From: Chlamydomonas sphaeroides
Taxonomy: Eukaryota; Chlorophyta; Chlorophyceae; Chlamydomonadales; Chlamydomonadaceae
Direction of reading: 5' to 3'
Assembly (NCBI GenBank): GCA_001662425.1
Contig: BDDC01001219.1
Location: 1-28,970, forward strand
Length of the DNA stretch: 28,970 nt
Below are positions 12,098-22,600 of the stretch, piece by piece. A program made the translations under genes and the position numbers. Numbering within the stretch: the stretch's first letter is position 1; each line of letters begins with the position of its first letter. The notes beneath the pieces are model-generated. The model searched no databases. It saw only the letters and a program-made list of their open reading frames with translations, and was not told where the DNA came from.

Positions 12098-12523
12098 ATG
12101 GACTGCGGCCCGCCCGCGTGGCATGATGGTCGGTCAGGTGGGTTTGGAAGGGCTGCGGCGCACCCACGGCGCCCAGGAGTCGCGTCGATACAGGGCATGC
12201 CAGCCCTGGACAATGACTTCCACGATGGCTCCAAAGTAAAAGGGCATGGCTGCAGGTACCCTCCACTCAATTTCACGCCGGTGCTACAGTACGACAAGGC
12301 ATGTTGGGCGTGGCGTGTGCCGGTAGCTGGACAGATGGCTGGAGCACGGAACGCCGCATCGCATGGCAGCATATGGAATGGGACGGCCACGGCAGCGCAT
12401 GCATGCAAGGCTCGCACATTCATCAATTACTTCCACGCTGGTTCTGAAGTAAATGCCGTGCCGTGCAGCGTGCCTTATGCCCTAAGGCGATGGTCGATGA
12501 CTGGCCTGGCGGGGTGGGGCTGA
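12098..12523 (+). other. Open frame containing an in-frame diverged duplication, function unknown
   Basis: A 141-codon frame holds two related ten-residue segments, NDFHDGSKVK and NYFHAGSEVN, 71 codons apart (12212 and 12425). At DNA level 12211-12240 and 12424-12453 match at 25 of 30 bases. Most substitutions change the amino acid, which argues against strong constraint on this frame. Codon use is not biased to G/C endings. It may be a relic of a repeated element or gene fragment; coding status is unproven and I recognise no family. Confidence 0.25.
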
Positions 12524-12549
12524 GCCGCGCTCGGAGCGCCGCAACGCAG

Positions 12550-12703
12550 ATACAGGGATGGAATGCCATCGACTCAGATAAGAGGGATCGAATCAGGAGG
12601 AAGTGCTACGGAGCTCTCCGGAACGAGATGGTGCCGAGCTGGGTGAGGGCTTGCCGCGAGGGCCGGGGCCAATTGTTGAAGAAGCTGATTTATACGGAGA
12701 CCG
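12550..12703 (+). pseudogene. Exon-like fragment, unknown protein
   Basis: A 154-base segment bounded by a possible acceptor (aacgcag, 12543-12549) and a possible donor (gtaacc, 12704) encodes about 51 residues of balanced, charged composition, including KRDRIRRKCYGALRNEMVPS and QLLKKLIYTETG. This is unlike the Ala/Arg/Pro shadows of GC-rich non-coding frames. Codons such as ata, gga, aat, tca and gat differ from the G/C-ending use of the neighbouring genes. I could not chain it to other exons with confidence. It may be an exon of an unrecognised gene, a relic, or a transposon fragment. Called pseudogene only as the most cautious label. Confidence 0.3.
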
Positions 12704-12864
12704 GTAACCCATGTCCTAGCGCATGTCATGCTGAGCCCTGGCGTGTTGGCTGTGATCCGCCGACCCTACCTGAGAGCCGCGGTGAGGCATCGGCTGTGAG
12801 CGGAGCAGGAGACCTCCTGCAGCGGAGCACGGTTAGGCACCCAGCCCGCCGTTCGCGTCAGTAA

Positions 12865-14917
12865 ACAGCCTCCCAGCCTCCTGTCCCAGCATGCTACAGC
12901 GCGTGTTGTTCCGGCGAAGTTGTGCCGGCGTGCTTACGTAGTCAGCTCGCGGGATGCGTTCGGACGGCCCGCGGCTTCTGTTCTTGCCAAGCGCGACACC
13001 TGCTCAAAGTACTGCCGAACAGCCTCCCGTCCAAGGGGACGTACTCGCTTCCCTCGCCCTGAGCTCGCAGATCTTCAATTACCACCCTCACCCGCCGCAA
13101 CCGGCGCCCCGCCGCGCCAGGAGCACGAATCTGCGATTGGGCGCACAGGCACCCCTCACATGCCCCAGTAGCCGCTCTGCATCGAATCTCCTCCCGAAGT
13201 CACGCCCTATTGGGGCATCGTTTGCCCTTATCGGAGCACTCGCTGCACTATGGCAGCAGCCGCAGCCAGCAGACATACCAACGGCAGCTGCCGCCGGCCT
13301 CTTGGGCCTTCTTGTACCCCGCAATGTTCGTTGGTTGCCACGTTCCGCGTTCGTGCCGGCACTGCACCGTGCCACTCAAGCAGCGAGGCATGCGTGCGTT
13401 TTGGGTTTCTGCTATCAGCGTGCCCCCCGAAGCACGCATTCTCACCATGGATGTCGCCCCCCAAAACACGAATTGCCGCCGCCAGCCGTGAGCGCCAGCC
13501 GGGCTGCAGACATGCAGGTCCGGCAGACGGCGACACGACCCACAACCCCACAATCAGGAGGGTACTCCCGCCCACAATCACGGTGCCGCACAGGGGACAC
13601 GCGACATGGCGTGCCGCCGACGGCACGCGCCACCACACGCCACGACGCCACGCGCGCAAACGCATGTCAGATTCGGAACGCACCAGCGCACAGCCACAGA
13701 AACGCGTGGCTCCGCCGCCCGCCAGCAGAAAAGCGGGAAAATAACACGCCATGCAAAGCCGCGGCAAAGTTTTGCTGTGCTGGTAATCCGCGGCAGTCTC
13801 GCGACGAGCCGAGCCGCCCGTAAGATCGTGAGCCATCCCTCGCCTCCGACCATCTACCGCACCCATGCTGCGAGCCCCTAGCCCACGCCGCTTTTCCGTC
13901 CCTGTCGCTGTGGCCCCCGCGCTGTCTCCCAGGGCCGCACCCCTCGGCCGCATGCGCCTCCGCGCCCAGTCCGACACAGCCCACAGACTCGTACCCACGC
14001 TGCCAGCGCCCGAGCCGCAGCATTCAGCCCCAGGCACGGCGCAAACCGTGCTGCGACCCAGGGCTGTGCAGCCGTGGTTCCCACATGCTAAGATGACACC
14101 CAACCGCGCCGTGTCAGCACCAACACCCTCGTGGCAGCAAACGGCCGGCTTGCGCCTACGCACCCCATGCAGCCCGCCCCGGTCGCCACCATGTCAGACA
14201 GGGAAACGGATGAAACCCCAGGAAGAGCTTGGATGCAGCAGGCCGACGCCGGGACCACCATTTCACACGCCTGGCGGCCAGTAAGACACCACGCCATGCC
14301 CCCGTCGGTGCATGACGGGAATCCCACAAAACAGCAGCCTCGCATCGCGCATGTGCGAGCCAGCCGCGCTGCCGAGCAGGCGCCACGGCCGGCCGAGTGC
14401 TTCGCGCACCGCCCAGCGCCAATAGCTAGCAACGGCCATCCCGACAGCTTGACCGTCCTCTAACCTGTTTATAGTTTATCTGGTTTTAGTATAAGGATAG
14501 ACAGATCCACGACGTCGGACTCTTCCGTTGAGTGAAGCTGCCAGCGCCCCAACGCGCGGCCGCTGAGCGCTCGCAGTCAGCTGGGGCTGCCCCAGCCTGC
14601 TGCCATCGCACACCCGACAGCCCGGCAGCCAGGCAGCCGTACGCCTGCACCGGTCCGGTGCAAACAAGTTAAAACACACGCACGCCCCCCTCACACGCAG
14701 TCCCACCAGAAACACACACACACGCAGCACGCTGCGCTGTTGGCAGCGTGGCAGCGGCACGGCTGCACGCGCGCTTGCCCGGACCCGGGCTACGCCCCCC
14801 ACACCCAACCGCAGTCTGCACGCCCCGCTCGCGCCTCGCCCATGCCTATGCCCGGCCGGAACCGGAGTTGAGAGCACACCTACCACAGCCCCACGGGGCG
14901 CCCTCGACCCAGATACA

Positions 14918-14958
<41 letters not shown>

Positions 14959-15917
14959 GCGGGCCTCCCGAACCCAGGCGCGCTCAACAGGCCCACTGCC
15001 CAGGACGCATGCTGACCGGCCCCGAGCGCACGCCTGCGCCTCTGACAATGGCTAGGGCACCGGCCTGCACGCCATCCGCCGCTAACCTTTGCGGCGTGGT
15101 AATTTCGTCCAAGTGCATTCAACCCCAGTGCAACCATCCCAGCTCGACATGCCGTGCCTCGCCACCCTGCCCGTCTCACGGTCGGCGCCAGCAGCAAGTC
15201 ACGCCGGGCGCGGCAACCGCGACTGGGTGGGATGCGCCGGCGGCAGGGCGGGCAACACGCGCCGCGTCGACCCCGCCACCGGGCGGCAAGGCGGGCTCAG
15301 CGCACCAATCGGTTGGGCAGGCGGTCGGGTGGTGCCCGCCCGCCCGGGGCGCCAAGGTGCCAGCACTCCATGTCATGCCGTGCCGTATCTTGGAAAAGGC
15401 CCATCAATGGCGGCGGTGCATTTGGAACCACAGGAGGCCGTCCAGTGGGTCCAGCCAGAAGGTTGACCAGCGCGGGACGAGCCTCCGCGCCTCAGGTAGC
15501 CTAACCCGTCATGCAAAAACACAGCCACGCTTGCCGCGCGCGCGTGGGCAGCGCCGGTCGCCGCCAGCCAGCCGGCCGACCGACCGGCCGCCATCGTCTC
15601 CGCCTCCGCTGTGTGTATCATAGGAATGCCAACATATGCCGGTCACTCGTAGCTCGCTCTGCCAAAGTGAATGTGTGGAGGCGGCGCCTGCGGGGCCGCC
15701 ACCGAGCGCACGCCAGCCGACGGGCCGGCCGGCACACGGAATGCCCGCCACAGCCTCAGGAAGCCTAGCACTACCAGCAACACCACCGCGGCTGCGCAGC
15801 CTGGGGACGGGTGGCGCAATGGGATGCAGCTACAATATGGCCCCGCCGTCGCACGGCCAACGGTCAATTCGTTCAGGCCGGCCAGCGCCGTGCGTCATGT
15901 AGATGAGCGTCGGCCGT
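12865..15917. other. Long region between the exon-like fragment and the zinc-finger stop, no gene recognised
   Basis: The plus strand is strongly C/A-rich from about 13,000 to 14,450 and again around 14,600-15,000, so the minus strand is G/T-rich like the other apparent 3' UTRs in the window. It is therefore probably 3' UTR or 3' flank of the minus-strand zinc-finger gene. An AT-rich patch (about 14,461-14,500) interrupts it. Frames of about 290-310 codons exist on both strands but show no domain. No minus-strand TGTAA (TTACA on plus) was found. Confidence 0.4.
14924..14956. repeat. CA dinucleotide microsatellite
   Basis: About 16 uninterrupted CA units. It lies outside any supported coding exon. 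Confidence 0.95.
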
Positions 15918-18824
15918 TCACCGCGGCTGGCTGACGCGCGCCTGGTCCGCAAAGCAGGCGAGCAGCTGCGCGGCGTCATCCAGCGTCGCCAGCAACCGCC
16001 GTACGGCAGCCACGTGGTCCGGCGGCGCGTAGTGCGACAGGAGGTCCATAAGGTACGCACGGACGGCGGCCTCCTGGCCGTGGCCCTGCAGCATGGCGGA
16101 CAGCAGCGCCGCAGGGGCCGGCGGCGGCCCCGCTGCCGCCTGGCCCTGTCCCGACGGAGGCGCGGCCGCCGGCTGACCCGCTCCCGGCGGCGGCGCCCAG
16201 CCCAGCTGCTGCCAGCCGGGCAGCGCGCTCGGGGACGCCCGTGCGGCGTCGTCGTTAGAGCCGTACGACATGTACGGAACGGCGAGATCTTCCGTGCCAG
16301 ACACGTCTGCCGTGCCTCGAAGGCTCAGCGCGCCGCCGCTCAGCTGGTGGTCGGTCGAGCTGCCGTTGGCGGCCGCGGCCATGAGCGCCGGCGCGGAGGC
16401 GCCACTGCCGGCGACGCCGCCGCCGGCCAGGAACGCCGGCGAGTGCTGCGCCGCCGCCGCCGCGGCTAGTCGGACGTCGACCACCGACGGACGGCGCTGC
16501 CGTTGCGTGTGAGCGGCCTGCAGCTGTTGCTGTTGCGGGTGGGGCGAGCGAGCCGGACGATGCGAAGGGGAGGCGGCGTTAGGCAAGCAATCAGCGGCGG
16601 CACAACCAGCAAATGCGGGGACCTCGACACGGTACAAAGCGTATTCTGAGGGGTTGCGCCCTGCCCCGCGGAGCGTCCCTGGGGCCATAGCCCGGCCTTT
16701 GCGCAGCTAGGACATCTAGGGCGGGGCGCATCTAAAACGGGGCGCAACTAGGATGCGCAGGGCGCAAACCGGAGGTCAGTGAGCACTTGCCTCATGGCCC
16801 ATGTTGTAGACGCCGCCGCCGCCAAACTGCAGCAGCTGCTGCTGCTGTCGTTGCTGCTGCTGCTGCTGCTGTTGGTGCGCCCTCCAGAGCTGCTCTGTCG
16901 CCGCCGCCGCCGCCGTTTGCATCGCCCCCTGGGTCTGGCCAATGAGCTGAGCCGGCGCCGTCGCGGCGGACAGCGGCGCCGACGCGCTTCGAGCCCCTGA
17001 CGGCGGCTGCGAGCGCGCAGGGCGCCCCGCCGCCGCCGCCCCGCTGCCGCCCGCTAGCTCGCTGACACCACCACGCGGCAGCGGCACTGCCGCGCCGTAT
17101 GCCGACGCCGCCGCAGCGTCGGCGGTGCCGCCACCGGCTGAGGTCATGGCGGCGGCGGCACCGGCGCTGTCGGCAGCAGTAGCGGTGGCGGCGGGTGCTG
17201 ATTGGAGTGAGGCGGAGGTGCTGCCGAGGATGGATGTCGTACTGGCGGCGGCGGATCCCGCCGTCGAGGCGAGCATGGATGCTGTGGCGGAGGCGATGCT
17301 GGCGGGAGCCGACGCCAGGTTGGCGTTGGCGGCGGTAAACAGGGACGCCCCGGCGGTATCGTCAAGACTTGCATAGAGCCAGGCGGCGGCGCCGCCGTCG
17401 ACCATGCCCCAGGTGTCGACCAGGCTGTCGACTCCGTCGAGCGTGCCACCGCCAATGCTTGTACTGGCGTCCAGCTCGGTCCAGCCGCCGCCACCGCCGC
17501 CGCCGCCGCCAGGCAGGTCGACGGCAACAGGGGCGGGCCAGGCAGGCGCGGGACGGCCGCTGTCGCTGTGCGCCTCGGGCGCTTGTGCGTTGCCGCCGCC
17601 GCAGGCGCGCAGCGCCGACGCCGAAGCGGCCGCCGCCACAGCCGCCGCCTCTGCCGAGCCTCTCTCCGGCTGCGGCAGGTTGCTGAGCGCGTTGATCGCG
17701 GCCGCAGAGGGCGGCAGCAGCCTTAGCTCCTGTTGCGGGCATTCACGGCATGTTGGGCAGTAAGCAGGGTCGCGGGCACGGGCATTGACGCTGCGAGGGT
17801 CAGGTGCGCGACCCGTCGGTCACGGGTCGCGTGCATGGGGGTGTCATATGTGATCAGCAGCAATGTCGCTAGACTCATGATCACGGCACCTGGTCCACAC
17901 CTGCTGGCTGTGTGCAAAGAAGCAGGCGGCTCGCGTGCACTGAGAGCCGTAGCTGCACATGAGCGTCTTGAACCTGCGGCGAGGGGGGCAGCGACTATTG
18001 CTGCTCTGGCAGCCCCTGCACAGACGCAACCGAGCAGCAGCGCCTGCCGCACACCGCGTCGGCTTCTTGCCGGAACGGCGGGTTCTCCTCCCATCGTGCA
18101 ACCGGCCGTGACCCACCTCTCTGGGTGCAGCCATAGCTCAAAAATGTTGTGCGCATAGGGGCACGCGTCGCCGGCAGGGCAGGGCTGGCGCTGGGGGGAG
18201 CAACGGACGCGATGGGGAACGGCGCGTCAGTAGCACACGGGCAAGGCTGGCAACAAACGCTGGTAACCTCGCGGCGTTGTGCAGAAGTGCAACCGAGGGC
18301 TAGAAATGAGCTCACATCTCAGCATCGCGGCACGCCAACAGGGCAGCCTTACCGCGCGCACTTCCGGGCACAGAACGGGTTCATAGGTGAAGGCGCGCGG
18401 GTCGCGCCGCCGTGCACTCTCGCCCGGATGGTGATATGGGCAGCCGGCCCAGGCGTGTGGGTATGGCTTGGTGCATGCCACGATCTGCGATGGAGCAGGC
18501 GGCAGGTGCCAGGGAGGGCAGGAGAAGGCGGGGCAGGTTACGGGTGCGGCCGTTTTCAGGGTCGGAGCGGCCAAAACCGTGCGCGACACTGTTGCGACAA
18601 CGTGATCGATAGTGAAGCAAAGTAAAGAGCTACCGTCGCTGCACAGCAGGTCGCCTCATCAACCGGAAGCGCGTCGGCGTGTCAGCCAAATTACCAGTCA
18701 GCTCCACACGCGCCAGCAAGTGAAATAAGTGATTGCAAAGATAGCTCACTTTGTATGTGCCCATCCAGAATTCATCCGTCCACGTCTTTGAAGCGGTGCG
18801 CACCGAAGAACCACCTGGCGCCAT
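15918..18824 (-). CDS. Plant-type tandem CCCH zinc-finger protein (RR-TZF family)
   Basis: Six exons on the minus strand: 18824-18750, 18484-18353, 18190-18117, 17973-17901, 17729-16791 and about 16529-15918; 634 aa. The first 118 residues hold the whole RR-TZF module: DEFWMGTYK (17-25), the Arg-rich part CTKPYPHAWAGCPYHH with ARRRDPR (29-55), finger 1 C64-x8-C73-x5-C79-x3-H83, a 16-residue spacer, and finger 2 C100-x5-C106-x4-C111-x3-H115. This is exactly the plant RR-TZF spacing. Family members bind RNA and DNA and act in mRNA turnover and stress responses, often in cytoplasmic granules. The rest is Ala/Ser/Gly/Gln-rich, with a polyQ run near 404-418 and a predicted helical C-terminus (about 570-634). 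The first in-frame ATG, in context ACCATGG, follows an in-frame TGA (18866-18864). The last intron uses a GC donor; without it translation would stop at 16776. Confidence 0.88.
16530..16790 (-). other. Proposed GC-AG intron in the zinc-finger gene
   Basis: The donor reads GAG|GCAAGT, the best consensus for a GC-AG intron, and no better GT donor lies nearby. The acceptor is one of three in-phase CAGs (exon starts at 16529, 16523 or 16517). Splicing joins two long frames that share the same Q/A-rich style. The intron also holds short repeats related to ggggcgcatcta (about 16,706-16,766 on plus). An mRNA retaining it would end at TGA 16776. Confidence 0.65.
16834..16872. repeat. CTG/CAG trinucleotide repeat encoding polyglutamine
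   Basis: On the minus strand this encodes Q8-R-Q4-type sequence near residues 404-418 of the zinc-finger protein. It is a likely site of length variation between strains. Confidence 0.9.
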
Positions 18825-19688
18825 GGTTTGCGCAGTTGGAGCAGATGTGCACAACGAGGGATCTCAGCTCCATACGCGCATGGGCAGGACGGTGTGGCGT
18901 GCTGGTGGCTTCAGTGCGTCAATTGCGCCGGCGGAAGTGAAGCCAGTGCAGCGAGCGTATGCGGCGTTCTATACTAGTGCTGACAATTGAAGGACACGGA
19001 TGTGAGACGACAGCGACGGAAACGGGGTTGTATTGCAGCGGAATTCGCTTTTCCTTTATCGCGCTATTGTTGTAGCGTCCTTTCACGTGTGATTCAATTA
19101 TTATGGCTACTTGGTGGATTTGCAGGACGCAAGAGAGAGCAGCAGAGCACGACACAATGCAGAAACGCGCAATCCGCAATGCGGCGTTTCGCGCACCGAA
19201 ACCAGCGCCATCAGCGCACTCTGGAAAGCCATTGCTGATGTTGTTGCGAAAAGCAGAAGCGTGCCCTTTCAAACTCGCAGGTCCACGTCACCGGCGCTTC
19301 TTCTAAACGTTGGCTGCTTGCCTCGCGCAAATGTCGCACTGTATGAGCCCTGACATGTTTGAATTTTGCTGGATGAGTAGGCGTGCAGCGAGAGGGTGAA
19401 GCGTGGACGGGAGGACGGGAGGACGGGAGCAGGGGAGGACGGGAGGACGGAGGTCGGAGCAGGGACTTGTTAGGGTACGTGGTAGGAGACGCGACATCGC
19501 TGCGATTGGGCGCATCCGCACCTCGTGAACAACAGTTGTGAAAGTGTCTGTGCTGTGCAGCGCGCGCGACCACGACCGTCCCGACCGACTGACCCTGCCT
19601 TGTATCAACCTTTAGCCCCAGCGAAAAGACCGTTCATCGGAGTCTGCCTTGACTGTCTGCAAGGCGCTATATACGTTCTTCTGCCGGT
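18825..19688. promoter_or_regulatory. Divergent intergenic region between zinc-finger and formyltransferase genes
   Basis: This 864-bp stretch separates two start codons facing away from each other, so it must hold both promoters and 5' UTRs unless 5' exons are missing. It is less GC-rich than the genes around 19,000-19,200. A TATA-like tatata at 19669-19674 is too close to the formyltransferase ATG (19689) to be its core promoter if that ATG is used. I identify no specific factor site. Confidence 0.5.
19405..19450. repeat. 8-bp minisatellite GGGAGGAC in the divergent promoter region
   Basis: About five units of gggaggac with one variant unit (gggagcag) in the middle, about 240 bases upstream of the formyltransferase start codon. 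Confidence 0.85.
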
Positions 19689-22600
19689 ATGCAAGCACGA
19701 CAGTGCTTCACGCACTTGCGCCTGCCGCCGGCCCGGTCGCGGCAGCTATGCTTGCTGACTAGAGGCGCGACCGAGGCAACTGCACCAGCTTCCACGAGCG
19801 CCGTGGGCCACGGCCGGAAGCATCGCATCGCATTCCTCGGCACGCCAGAGGCAAGTGCTGGAGTTGGCCCGGGCGCTGCGCTGTGTGGCAAGTAAGTGCA
19901 TAGTGCCAGCACGCTACTGCTCGGCGCCGCAGCATGCGGAGTCGTCCATCGCAACACCTGGCCTTCGTGGCCCCCGGCAGCTTGGCACGACACGGCCTCG
20001 GCACGGCCGGGAACTCTCCCTGCACAATCCTCCGCCGAGCCCCCGGCCTTCGCGCCCTCGCCCTCCATCGATACACTCCGCGCCCACTGCCGCTGGCCTT
20101 GCGGACCGCGCCGCGCCAAGCGCGCCGCCCTGACTGCCCCACGAGCCACATGCAGCCGCCGCAGCCGTCGGCCTGGCCTCGACCACCCGCTCCCACGCAG
20201 CGCCTAGCAGTCCCTTCGCCCGCGCTCTGCTCGCCCATGCCACACCACACGCACCCGCAGCCGGTTGCCCGGAGGCAGCTGCTGGTCGCGCCGTGCCACC
20301 GCCTGCTGTGCTCGGCATGGTCGTGCAATCCCGCACCGCAACCGCGCGTCGTCGCTCGTCAGCCTCACATTCGTTCCGTTATTTTGCATCTGTGCACCTA
20401 TCCACCTCGGTCCAGGTCGCCGCTGGCGTGCTCAGGAGGCTGCTGAGCGCGTCGCAGCAGCCGGGCTCGCAGTTCGAGGTAAAGCAGCGGGACCGCCGCG
20501 TGCAGCACCAACCATCCCCCACCCGGCACGCCCCGGCCGCAGCCGTGCTGTGGCGGCTCGAATGCGACTGTGCGTTGGAAGCGGGGGACGGGTGGAGCCC
20601 CGAGGCGGCGTTTGGAGAGCCCGGCGTGCCGTGGTGTACGGCACAGTGCGTACGGCACCCGGCGACGGCATGCCGCCGTGCGGAGCGACCGCACCGGCTC
20701 CGCTGCGGGCCTCGCGGGATGCGTCGGGGCACCGCTTGCGGGCGCCGCTGCCGCAGCCTCCCACGGCGGCCGCCGGCGGCCGCCGCCGTGGGGACCTGGG
20801 CGCTGGCAGTCTCCCAGACCAGCGAGCAGCTCCGCCGCCTCCCCGCTACGGCTGCACGACCCACAACATGCCGCGATGGCGGCAGCACCTCTGGCCCCTG
20901 CTGGAGTGGGCCCTGGCGCTGGCTGCCAACACTCACCTCCGCCGCACGCAGCGGGCGGCCCCCGTGTGGCCTCCCAGCCTGCGATTCTGGCTGTCTGCCA
21001 GGGCAGCTCTCGGTAAAGCTGACGTGGTGATCATGGCCGCCGCATGCCGCAGGTGGCGCTGGTGGTGTCGCAGCCGGGCAAGCCCCGCGGCCGCGGCAAT
21101 CGGGCCGTGGCGCAGCCCTCCCCCGTGGAGGCGGCGGCGCGCGACAGCGGGCTAGTGGCGGCTGACGCCGTGCTGTGCCCCGTGAAAGCCAGCGAGGTAT
21201 GGGAGGGTGGGGCTGGGGTCGCGGGTAGCTGCGGCTGTGGGCTTTGCGTCCATTGGGGGCGAAGCGGGGCCGGGCGTTGCGGGTTGTGAAGGGCCGGGAG
21301 GGGGTGCGACGGCGGTGTGTGGCAGCTGGCTGGTGGTGTCGGCGGACTGTGTCCTGTGCCCGGCTGTACAGGTGCTGCCGTACTGCTGCTGCCGTAACGC
21401 TGCTGCCGTAACGCTGCTGTCAAACCGCTGCTGCCGTGCAGGCGGCGTTCCTGGAGCGCTTGGCGGCGTCCGACATCGACCTCGCCGTCACAGCGGCGTA
21501 CGGCAACATGCTGCCGCAGGTGTGTCGTACCGCTGTACGGAGGCTGCGCGGCGTTGGGAGACCGGGAAACAGAGGCCACTTGCGCCTGGGGCTTCGGGCT
21601 GGCGCTTTCCTCATCCCGGCCTGCAGCTGGACACGCACATACACATACACGCTTTCCCCGTGCCACACCATCCCCCGGCCCCCAGCGCTTCCTGGACATG
21701 CCCCGCCTGGGCACGCTCAATATCCACCCCAGCCTGCTGCCGTACTACCGCGGGGCTGCGCCCGTGCAGAGGGCTGTTCAGGTGCGTGGCAGGCCGTACG
21801 TATGACACCTCATCACCTCGCCACTGATACTACTCAACTCGCCGCTGACATACAAACCCGCCAATGACACACAAACTTGCCACTGAGAACAAAAAAGTGA
21901 CAATGAAACCATACAGATGAAACCACACAAAGCGCCACCGAAACCACAGATTGAAACCACGCATTCCGATACTGAAACCTCCCCAGCTGCGCATGGCTGC
22001 ATGGCTCGCCCCAAAAAGAGGCCACCCAGACCAGACGAACACCGCGCAGTCTGAAAGCGCCCAGCCCGACACTGAACCACACATCCCACCAACGAAACCA
22101 TACATCCCGCCACTCAAACTGCACAGCCCAACACTGAAACCGAGAGTCGGCAACGTTATTCCGTTACAAAACGTTGCTTTCAACGTTGCAAGGGCCCCCT
22201 TCGGTGCAGTGGCAGCAATAGCTTCGTTTGCCAAGAAAAGGGCAAGCCAACCGCCAGTCCGCCACTGAAACAAAATATACCGCCGCTGCGACCGCAACCG
22301 TAACCGCCACTGTAACATTCACCGTTGCAACGCATGCCCCTGTGAACACGGTGACGACCGTCCCGCCCGCAGGACGGCGTGGCGGAGACGGGCGTGTCCG
22401 TGGCCTACACCGTGCTGGCGTGCGACGCTGGGCCTGTGCTTGCGCAGCAGCGGGTGAGCGGCTGTGATGGGCCCCTCCCTTACCCGGGGTTTGCTGCCAC
22501 GCTGCCACCGGCTTCGCGGCGCAGGCAGGCACCGGGTCAGGGGCTGGATTGGGCCCTGGCCTCACTCCTCAGCCGGGGCTTGGCGCCCGCGGTGCACGCC

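Noticed and set aside
12420..12470. C/D-box snoRNA on the minus strand (TGATGA near the 12.42-kb repeat)
   Set aside because: A matching D box and terminal stem at suitable spacing were not found, and the other repeat copy lacks the C box.
13228..14163. 311-codon minus-strand frame, with a plus-strand frame of 289 codons overlapping it
   Set aside because: Both strands are open over the same DNA, neither shows a known motif or a coherent exon chain; more likely the long 3' flank of the zinc-finger gene.
14748..15623. 291-codon plus-strand frame crossing the CA microsatellite
   Set aside because: Contains a Thr-His repeat produced by the microsatellite and otherwise low-information composition; no homology recognised.
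19669..19674. TATATA as the core TATA box of the formyltransferase gene
   Set aside because: Initiation about 30 bases downstream would fall after the ATG that is supported by the transit-like leader and the upstream in-frame stop.
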